Below are positions 58,245-64,000 of a stretch of 64,000 nucleotides of DNA, piece by piece. Position 1 is the stretch's first letter. The number at the start of each line of letters is the position of its first letter. Made by a program: the position numbers and the translations under genes. Below the pieces are notes generated by a model. The model was given only the letters and a program-made list of their open reading frames with translations, did no database searches and had not been told where the DNA came from. The stretch comes from Polaribacter tangerinus (GTDB lineage Bacteria; Bacteroidota; Bacteroidia; Flavobacteriales; Flavobacteriaceae): the NCBI RefSeq assembly GCF_038024095.1, contig NZ_CP150668.1:1612001-1676000 (forward strand), in the 5' to 3' direction.

Positions 58245-59321
58245 ATGAAAAAAATATATACAATTTTACTGTTTACAACAGCTTTATTAGTTACAGCTTG
58301 TAACACAAAAGTAAATAATGTGGCGGCAGATACTACTAGTTCAGTAAAAGTAAAAGTAGCCCAAGCTACACTGTTAAATGCTAACTCTAACTTGGCAGTA
58401 AGTGGTAAAATTAAAGCAGTAAATAGTGCAGATGTTAGCACAAGAATTATGGGTTTTGTAAATAAAGTGTATGTAAAAGTAGGCGACAAAGTAACAAAAG
58501 GACAAATATTGGTTGCCATAAATAATGCTGATTTACAAGCTAAAAAAGAGCAAGTTCATTCGGCCATTGTTAGTGCAGAAACTACATTAAAAAATGTTCG
58601 TAAAAACTACAATCGATATAAAAATTTATTTGATACCCAGAGTATTTCTCAAAAAGAAATGGATGATATGAAAACAAATTACTTAATGGCAAAAGCTCAA
58701 TTAGATCTTGTAAAAGCTCAACAAAGAGAGATTAATGCACAGTTTGCCTATACAAATATTACCGCTCCTTTTAATGGTGTTATAACCTCAAAAAATATAG
58801 AAGTCGGCGCAATGGCAAACCCAGGAGTCTCTTTATTGAGTATAGAGAATTCTGCTAATTTCGAGGTTATTGCAATGGTGCCAGAATCTGAAATAGCAAA
58901 TATTAAAAATGAGATGGCTGTAAATGTCTTGGTAAAATCCATTTCAAAAGAAGTGCCAGGTAGGGTAGTAGAGGTAAGCAGTTCTGCAAAAAATTCTGGT
59001 ACTCAGTATTTAGTAAAAGTAAAGTTAGAGAAGAGCAATAAAGCTCTCTTATCGGGAATGTTTGCAACTGTTCAGTTTCCTATAAATAAAAAATCTGCAG
59101 AGCAAACAGTAGTAATCGACAAAAAAGCTTTGGTTACAAAAGGGCAATTAACAGGAGTTTATACTGTTGGTAATAATAAAAAAGCTCTTTTAAGATGGCT
59201 GCGTTTGGGTAAAGATTACAACAATACCATAGAAGTTCTTTCTGGTATTCAAGCAAATGAAACCTATATTATTTCTGCAAATGAAAAGCTTTATAACGGA
59301 GTAAAAATATCAATTCAATAA
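58245..59321 (+). CDS. RND efflux periplasmic adaptor (membrane fusion protein)
   Basis: A 358-aa lipoprotein adaptor (lipobox LLVTAC, Cys about residue 19) with the standard order: lipoyl half (VSTRIMGFVNKVYVKVGDKVTKGQILVAI), an alpha-helical hairpin (about 95-165), second lipoyl half (NITAPFNGVITSKNIEVGAM), beta-barrel (EIANIKNEMAVNVLV) and membrane-proximal domain (KKALVTKGQLTGVYTVG). It joins the RND permease to the TolC-type channel. Confidence 0.93.
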   Translation: MKKIYTILLFTTALLVTACNTKVNNVAADTTSSVKVKVAQATLLNANSNLAVSGKIKAVNSADVSTRIMGFVNKVYVKVGDKVTKGQILVAINNADLQAKKEQVHSAIVSAETTLKNVRKNYNRYKNLFDTQSISQKEMDDMKTNYLMAKAQLDLVKAQQREINAQFAYTNITAPFNGVITSKNIEVGAMANPGVSLLSIENSANFEVIAMVPESEIANIKNEMAVNVLVKSISKEVPGRVVEVSSSAKNSGTQYLVKVKLEKSNKALLSGMFATVQFPINKKSAEQTVVIDKKALVTKGQLTGVYTVGNNKKALLRWLRLGKDYNNTIEVLSGIQANETYIISANEKLYNGVKISIQ

Positions 59322-59330
59322 ATAAAATTT

Positions 59331-59405
59331 GCGTTAGGGATAGTAGTGAAAATCCTTTTGATGAGTATTCATCAAAAGATTGCAACGAATAGCCTGTTAA
59401 AACGC
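59331..59405. repeat. REP-like hairpin between the adaptor and permease genes
   Basis: The spacer begins GCGTTAGGGATAGTAGTGAA, contains a perfect 10-bp stem CTTTTGATGA/TCATCAAAAG (59355-59378, loop GTAT) and continues GATTGCAACGAATAGCCTG. From memory this frame (GCGTTAGGGAT ... GATTGCAACGAA ... AGCC) is a recurrent intergenic repeat in flavobacterial genomes. Inside an operon it may stabilise or partly terminate the transcript. Confidence 0.6.
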
Positions 59406-59422
59406 CCAAAAAATATATAATA

Positions 59423-62400
59423 ATGAAAGAAGGTTTCGCTGGTAAAATTGCCAAAGTCTTTATGCAGTCTAAGTTAACAGTGTTGTTGATGATTGTATTT
59501 ATGGTGGTTGGTGTGTATAGTTCTTATTTAATACCTAGAGAGGAAGAGCCACAAATAGATGTGCCAATGGCCGATATTTTTGTGGGATATCCAGGGGCAA
59601 GTCCTATTGAAGTAGAATCTCGAGTTATAAAGCCATTAGAACAATTAATATCTAATATAAAAGGGGTAGAATATGTTTATGCCACTGCCATGAAAGAGCA
59701 AGCAATGGTAATTGTACAGTTTTATGTTGGCGAGGATATTGAGCGATCTTTTGTAAAGTTATATAATGAAATAAATAAGCATATGGATAAGTTACCAAAA
59801 GGAGTTACGCTTCCTTTGGTAAAAACACGCGCTATTGATGATGTGCCAATGCTAGGACTAACTTTATGGAGCGAAAATTATAGCGATTATGAGTTAGGTA
59901 AAATAGCACAAGAGTTAGAGACAGAAATAAAAAAAGTAAATGACGTAGCCATTACGCACAAAATAGGTGGTAGAAATAGGCAACTACGTGTTGTTTTAGA
60001 TAAAGATAAATTGGCAGCTAGCGGTTTAGATTTTTTGTCTGTTTCTAAAATGATACAAGTAAATAATACGCAATTAAGTGCAGGAAGTTTCGATAAAAAT
60101 GATACCGAATATCTTGTAAATTCAGGTAATTTTCTAACAAATGTAACCGATGTAGAAAATCTAGTAGTTGGTGTACAAGCCAATAAACCTATTTACTTAA
60201 AGCAAATTGCTAAAATTATTGATGGTCCAGAAATACCTCAAAATTATGTGAGTTTAGGTTTTGGAAAAGGAAGTGAAAAAGCAAACACTTACAATTCAGA
60301 TTATCCTGCGGTAACAATTTCTATTGCCAAAAGAAAAGGGGCAGATGCTATGAAAATTGCAGCTGTTATTTTAGACAAAGTAAAGCATTTACGTAAAAAC
60401 TTATTGCCAGATGATGTTCATGTAGAAATAACTAGAAACTATGGCGAAACTGCTTCACACAAAGTTTCGGAACTGTTATTACACCTTATGGGCTCTATTG
60501 TTGCAGTAACTTTAGTAGTAATGTTAGCCATGGGCTGGAGAGGTGGATTGGTGGTGTTTTTATCGGTGCCAATTACTTTTGCTTTAACACTTTTAAGTTA
60601 CTATTTAATGGATTATACCTTAAATAGAATTACGCTTTTTGCCCTTGTTTTTGTAACTGGTATTGTGGTAGACGACTCTATTATTATTGCAGAAAATATG
60701 CATAGGCATTTTAAAATGAAGCGACTACCGTTTAAGCAAGCTGCTTTGTATGCAATTAATGAGGTTGGAAATCCAACGATACTTGCCACATTTACAGTTA
60801 TTGCATCGGTTTTACCAATGGCTTTTGTATCTGGATTGATGGGGCCATATATGGCGCCAATGCCAATAGGAGCGTCTATTGCCATGATATTATCTCTTTT
60901 TGTAGCTTTAACGATTACACCATATTTAGGCTTGATTTTTTTAAGAGAAAAAGATAAAAAGAAACAAGAAGAAAAAGAAGATAAGCCTATTGAAAATACA
61001 TTTATCTACAAAATTTACAATAGGTTAGAAAGACCTTTATTAGAAAACAAAACCTACAGATGGCTGTTTTTAGGAGGAACTTTTGCGGTACTTTTAGCAA
61101 CAATGTTATTGTTTTTTACAAACTCTGTTGCAGTAAAAATGTTGCCTTTCGATAACAAAAATGAGTTTCAGGTAGTTATCGATATGCCAGAAGGAACCAC
61201 TTTAGAGAGAACTGCAGTGGTAGCGAAAGAAATATCGTTGTTTTTAGCAACCAGACCAGAAGTAGTAAATTTTCAAAACTATATTGGTACTTCTGCTCCA
61301 ATTACGTTCAATGGCTTGGTGCGTCATTACGATTTACGTGGAGGGAGTAATATGGCAGATATTCAGGTAAATTTAATAGATAAATCTCAAAGAAGCATTC
61401 AAAGTCATGACATCGCAAAACTATTAAGGCCAGAAATTCAAAAAATTGCTCAGAAGTTTAATGCAAATGTAAAATTGGTAGAAGTGCCGCCAGGACCACC
61501 AGTTTTGTCTACTATTGTTGCAGAAGTTTACGGGCCAAATTATGATGAGCAAATAAATATTGCCAATCAAGTACAGCAAATATTGCAAAACACAAACGAT
61601 GTGGTAGATATCGATTGGATGGTAGAAGCCGATAGAACAGAGTATGTATTTAACATAAACAAAGAAAAAGCAATGTTGTATGGTGTTGCCCCACAGCAAA
61701 TTAGTTACACACTAAATATGGCTTTATCCAATACTGCAATAACTACTTTATATGACGAAAATGCTGTGCATCAGGTAGGTTTAATATTGTCTTTAGAGGA
61801 AAAAGAGAAAGCGTCAATTTCTGCTATTTCTCAATTAAAAGTTACATCAGAGTTAGGTATTATGGTACCTATTTCTGATTTAGTAACCATAGAAGAAGTA
61901 CCATCGGCTAAAAGTATTTATCGTAAAAATCAGCAACGAGTAGTGTATGTATTGGCAGACATGGCTGGAGAGTTAGAGAGTCCGGCGTATGCTATTTTGG
62001 GTATGGATAAAAAGCTCAAAGAAGTAATTTTGCCAAAAGGATATACACTAAGTGAAATGTATATGGGACAGCCAGAGCAAGAAGATAACTATACTGTAAA
62101 ATGGGACGGTGAATGGCAAATTACGCTAGAGGTTTTTAGAGATTTAGGAATTGCTTTTTTAGGAGCATTAATTTTAATTTATATTTTAATTGTAGGTTGG
62201 TTTCAAAATTTTAAAGCGCCAATAGTAATGATGGTTGCTGTGCCTTTGTCTTTAATAGGTATTGTGCTAGGACACTGGGTTATGGGAGCATTTTTTACGG
62301 CTACTTCTTTTATAGGTATGATTGCTTTAGCGGGTATTATGGTTAGAAACTCGGTGTTATTAATCGACTTTATAAATTTAAGAACCGCCGAAGGCATTCC

Positions 62401-62617
62401 TTTAAAGCAAGCGGCAATAGAGGCTGGAGCCGTTAGAACTACCCCAATTTTATTAACTGCAGGAACTGTAGTAATTGGAGCATTTGTAATTTTATTTGAT
62501 CCAATTTTTCAGGGCTTAGCAATTTCATTAATGGGAGGTACTATAGTTTCTACTGTACTTACTTTACTAGTTGTTCCATTAGTGTATTATATGATAGAAA
62601 AGAAAAATTTTAAATAA
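59423..62617 (+). CDS. RND-superfamily efflux permease
   Basis: A 1064-aa inner-membrane proton-driven pump with twelve transmembrane helices in two sets and two large periplasmic loops. Landmarks: FVGYPGASPIEVESRVIKPLEQ near the N-terminus, the TM4 motif GIVVDDSIIIAENMHRH with the paired Asp of the proton relay (about residues 414-415), and the late MIALAGIMVRNSVLLIDFI. It resembles the AcrB/MexF-like hydrophobe exporters more than CusA metal pumps, but substrates cannot be assigned. It is followed by PII-like and DUF2892 genes. Confidence 0.94.
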   Translation: MKEGFAGKIAKVFMQSKLTVLLMIVFMVVGVYSSYLIPREEEPQIDVPMADIFVGYPGASPIEVESRVIKPLEQLISNIKGVEYVYATAMKEQAMVIVQFYVGEDIERSFVKLYNEINKHMDKLPKGVTLPLVKTRAIDDVPMLGLTLWSENYSDYELGKIAQELETEIKKVNDVAITHKIGGRNRQLRVVLDKDKLAASGLDFLSVSKMIQVNNTQLSAGSFDKNDTEYLVNSGNFLTNVTDVENLVVGVQANKPIYLKQIAKIIDGPEIPQNYVSLGFGKGSEKANTYNSDYPAVTISIAKRKGADAMKIAAVILDKVKHLRKNLLPDDVHVEITRNYGETASHKVSELLLHLMGSIVAVTLVVMLAMGWRGGLVVFLSVPITFALTLLSYYLMDYTLNRITLFALVFVTGIVVDDSIIIAENMHRHFKMKRLPFKQAALYAINEVGNPTILATFTVIASVLPMAFVSGLMGPYMAPMPIGASIAMILSLFVALTITPYLGLIFLREKDKKKQEEKEDKPIENTFIYKIYNRLERPLLENKTYRWLFLGGTFAVLLATMLLFFTNSVAVKMLPFDNKNEFQVVIDMPEGTTLERTAVVAKEISLFLATRPEVVNFQNYIGTSAPITFNGLVRHYDLRGGSNMADIQVNLIDKSQRSIQSHDIAKLLRPEIQKIAQKFNANVKLVEVPPGPPVLSTIVAEVYGPNYDEQINIANQVQQILQNTNDVVDIDWMVEADRTEYVFNINKEKAMLYGVAPQQISYTLNMALSNTAITTLYDENAVHQVGLILSLEEKEKASISAISQLKVTSELGIMVPISDLVTIEEVPSAKSIYRKNQQRVVYVLADMAGELESPAYAILGMDKKLKEVILPKGYTLSEMYMGQPEQEDNYTVKWDGEWQITLEVFRDLGIAFLGALILIYILIVGWFQNFKAPIVMMVAVPLSLIGIVLGHWVMGAFFTATSFIGMIALAGIMVRNSVLLIDFINLRTAEGIPLKQAAIEAGAVRTTPILLTAGTVVIGAFVILFDPIFQGLAISLMGGTIVSTVLTLLVVPLVYYMIEKKNFK

Positions 62618-62624
62618 TTAATTT

Positions 62625-62930
62625 ATGAAATTAGTAATCGTTACTTCGGTAGAAGAATATCAAAAAGAAGTTTTAGACTTTTTTAAAAGTGCTAATATCG
62701 AAAATTTAAGTACCTCTGATATTGATGGTTATAAAAATATAGCACCTGTTTTATTATCGTCAAATTGGTTTTCGGCAGAAAAAGCAGGCAATGAATCGCG
62801 TTTATTTTTCTCTTTTACAGATGATGAGCACATAGATTTGTTGTTTGGATTGATACAAGAGTTTAATAAAAATTTAGAGACATCAAATTTTGTTAAAGCA
62901 ATAGTTGTTCCGGTAGAGCGCTATATTTAA
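62625..62930 (+). CDS. PII-like/DUF3240-type small protein of the RND operon
   Basis: A 101-aa protein with a ferredoxin-like beta-alpha-beta pattern: KLVIVTSVEEYQKEVLDFFKSANI, then RLFFSFTDDEHIDLLFGLIQEF and a final VKAIVVPVERYI. It resembles PII/CutA-like small proteins that accompany RND transporters. It begins 7 bp after the permease and is clearly co-transcribed. It may sense a ligand or regulate the pump (inference); the exact family is uncertain. Confidence 0.65.
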   Translation: MKLVIVTSVEEYQKEVLDFFKSANIENLSTSDIDGYKNIAPVLLSSNWFSAEKAGNESRLFFSFTDDEHIDLLFGLIQEFNKNLETSNFVKAIVVPVERYI

Positions 62931-62973
62931 GAGTTTTACGAATAGATGTTCTTAGAAATTTAAAAATAAATAC

Positions 62974-62996
62974 AGTAAGATTTTAGCGGTCTTACT
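62974..62996. terminator. hairpin, possible partial terminator in the RND operon
   Basis: AGTAAGA (62974-62980) pairs with TCTTACT (62990-62996), followed by TTAAAA. The T-run is weak. Confidence 0.45.
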
Positions 62997-63013
62997 TTAA
63001 AAATTGAATAAAA

Positions 63014-63223
63014 ATGTTACAAAAGTATTTTAGAGTAATTGTGGGTACAATGGTTTTATTAAGTGTAGTGCTTACCAACTATGTAAGTCAATATTTTATA
63101 TGGTTTACAGTTTTTATTGGGGTAAATTTAATTCAGTCTGCTTTTACTAAATGGTGTCTGTTAGAAAAAATCCTTATTAAGTTAGGAGTTAAAGGCGAAG
63201 GAGCTAGTTGTAGTTCTTGTTAG
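63014..63223 (+). CDS. DUF2892 (YgaP-type) inner-membrane protein
   Basis: A 69-aa protein with two transmembrane segments (residues 6-24 and 28-45, YFRVIVGTMVLLSVVLTNYV and WFTVFIGVNLIQSAFT) and a Cys-containing end (WCLLEKI, then GASCSSC). It fits DUF2892, the membrane part of YgaP-like proteins that often carry rhodanese domains elsewhere. The terminal CSSC may bind metal or take part in thiol chemistry. It is the last gene of the RND run. Confidence 0.85.
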   Translation: MLQKYFRVIVGTMVLLSVVLTNYVSQYFIWFTVFIGVNLIQSAFTKWCLLEKILIKLGVKGEGASCSSC

Positions 63224-63244
63224 GTTTTAAGAATTTTAAATTTT

Positions 63245-63280
63245 AAAAGCACTTGAAATTATCATTCAAGTGCTTTTTTT
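63245..63280 (+). terminator. terminator of the RND operon
   Basis: AAAAGCACTTGA (63245-63256) pairs with TCAAGTGCTTTT (63266-63277), followed by more T residues. Confidence 0.85.
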
Positions 63281-63325
63281 ATGAGAAAAAATACAATCTA
63301 TTTTTATTTATTCTAAATAAAGAAT

Positions 63326-63333
63326 TATATTTG
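63326..63333 (+). promoter_or_regulatory. -7 promoter element of the Cys-rich small gene
   Basis: TATATTTG matches TAnnTTTG; the ATG follows 18 bp later, so the leader is about ten bases. Confidence 0.6.
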
Positions 63334-63350
63334 CATTATAATTGTTTATT

Positions 63351-63527
63351 ATGCTTGTTTTTTACACTCAACAGATAGTCAAAAAAGATATTTTAGCAAG
63401 TAATAGTTGCCAAAGCGATTGTGCTATTAGTTGTTTAAAACCGAAAACTAGTTGTTGCAAAAAGTATAAAAAAAAGGGAATCAACTGCAAAAGGTGTCCT
63501 CATATATTGCTTAAAAAAGCATCTTAA
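63351..63527 (+). CDS. small Cys-rich basic protein of unknown function
   Basis: A 58-aa protein starting at ATG 63351 (a TTG at 63342 is possible but would lie on or before the transcript start). It has a short hydrophobic N-terminus (LVFYTQQIV) and nine... see spacing CQSDCAISC, TSCCKKYKKKG, NCKRCPH: eight Cys in 36 residues, alternating with Lys-rich stretches. This suggests metal or cluster binding. I recall similar short Cys/Lys-rich proteins in flavobacteria but no named family. It has its own promoter and ends 7 bp from the convergent acyl-CoA dehydrogenase gene. Confidence 0.6.
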   Translation: MLVFYTQQIVKKDILASNSCQSDCAISCLKPKTSCCKKYKKKGINCKRCPHILLKKAS

Positions 63528-63534
63528 CATTTTT

Positions 63535-64000
63535 TTATTTAAAAGCATTTAAATTGGTAATATCTAAGCCTGTAATTAGTAAATGGATATCGTGTGTACC
63601 TTCGTAGGTAATTACACTTTCTAAATTCATCATGTGTCTCATGATAGAATATTCACCTGAAATACCCATTCCACCCAAAATTTGCCTTGCCTCTCTTGCA
63701 ATATTTAAAGCCATTTCTACATTATTTCTTTTGGCCATTGAAATTTGTGCAGAGCTTGCTTTATTTTCATTTTTTAGAGTTCCTAAACGCCATGTTAGCA
63801 ATTGAGCCTTTGTAATTTCGGTAATCATTTCTGCTAATTTTTTTTGTTGTAATTGAAACTGTGCAATTGGTTTGCCAAATTGCATGCGTTCTTTTGCATA
63901 CCGTAAAGCAGTATCATAACAATCCATAGCGGCACCGATTGCTCCCCATGCAATGCCATATCTAGCAGAGTCTAAACAACCCAAAGGAGCACCAAGGCCA
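63535..64000 (-). CDS. glutaryl-CoA dehydrogenase/acyl-CoA dehydrogenase, 3' part only
   Basis: The C-terminal 154 residues of an acyl-CoA dehydrogenase; the frame runs off the right edge of the window (LGAPLGCLDSARYGIAWGAIGAA continues upstream). It contains MQFGKPIAQFQLQQKKLAEM, QILGGMGISGEYSIMRHM and the catalytic-Glu motif TYEGTHDIHLLITG, which is characteristic of glutaryl-CoA dehydrogenase (lysine/tryptophan catabolism, glutaryl-CoA to crotonyl-CoA). An internal TTG at 63984 should not be mistaken for the start. Confidence 0.9.
   Translation of the reverse strand, partial: GLGAPLGCLDSARYGIAWGAIGAAMDCYDTALRYAKERMQFGKPIAQFQLQQKKLAEMITEITKAQLLTWRLGTLKNENKASSAQISMAKRNNVEMALNIAREARQILGGMGISGEYSIMRHMMNLESVITYEGTHDIHLLITGLDITNLNAFK

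Noticed and set aside
1..64000. tRNA or rRNA genes
   Set aside because: I checked the intergenic gaps for tRNA-like cloverleaf arms and conserved rRNA segments and saw none; a dedicated scan was not possible.

Overview
The window is AT-rich chromosomal DNA from a member of the Bacteroidota, most likely a marine Flavobacteriaceae species of the Polaribacter/Tenacibaculum type. The evidence is a type IX secretion C-terminal domain, SusC/RagA-style TonB-dependent receptors, DUF5689, DUF3098 and DUF2975 proteins, a three-gene succinate dehydrogenase with a cytochrome b558-type anchor, and repeated Bacteroidota-type promoters (TAnnTTTG at -7) with almost no Shine-Dalgarno sequences. Several genes start at TTG or GTG. 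I found no rRNA, tRNA or CRISPR array.

Layout. 1-13.3 kb is mostly housekeeping: a leftward MATE/LiuC-like/MOSC operon, a universal stress protein, an AddB-like nuclease, a nitrilase-family amidase, a large VPS10/BNR propeller protein, a RhlE-like helicase, a tandem 110-bp structured repeat, and aminopeptidase P. 14.2-18.4 kb is a copper-related island: a broken small CxxxCH protein gene, an MbnP-like lipoprotein, an MbnH-like di-haem cytochrome, an outer-membrane protein and, convergent to them, a SCO1-like copper chaperone. 18.6-28.3 kb carries dGTPase, a T9SS-secreted propeller protein, dxs, tadA and an S9 peptidase. 28.3-34.9 kb carries an HTH/DUF2975 module, umuC-umuD in reversed order behind a palindrome, and a MocR-type regulator divergent from a TonB receptor with shared GGACTA motifs between them. 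34.9-38.4 kb is sdhCAB. 38.6-43.9 kb holds small envelope proteins, a membrane-tethered LytTR regulator, a thioredoxin/MORN fusion and an NmrA-like protein.

43.3-47.6 kb is the accessory region. It contains a glycosyltransferase-like remnant, a GNAT gene, a 5'-truncated HEXXH peptidase gene cut by an intact IS3-family element, and a DUF4468-like gene. These genes are separated by related imperfect hairpins that begin with ACAAC, an arrangement resembling integron cassettes although no integrase is present here. 47.7-53.1 kb is an extracellular-nuclease/TonB receptor/DUF5689 locus that probably feeds on nucleic acids or organophosphate. 53.1-56.8 kb is the conserved mce, ftsX-DUF3098-uppP-truB-methyltransferase run. 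56.9-63.2 kb is an RND efflux operon with a PII-like protein and a DUF2892 protein. A small Cys-rich protein and the 3' end of a glutaryl-CoA dehydrogenase gene close the window.

The most unusual items are the copper island with its nonsense-broken CxxxCH gene, the cassette-like hairpin array with the IS-truncated peptidase, the reversed umuCD with its operator-like palindrome, and the MocR regulator whose PLP-lysine motif appears degenerate.
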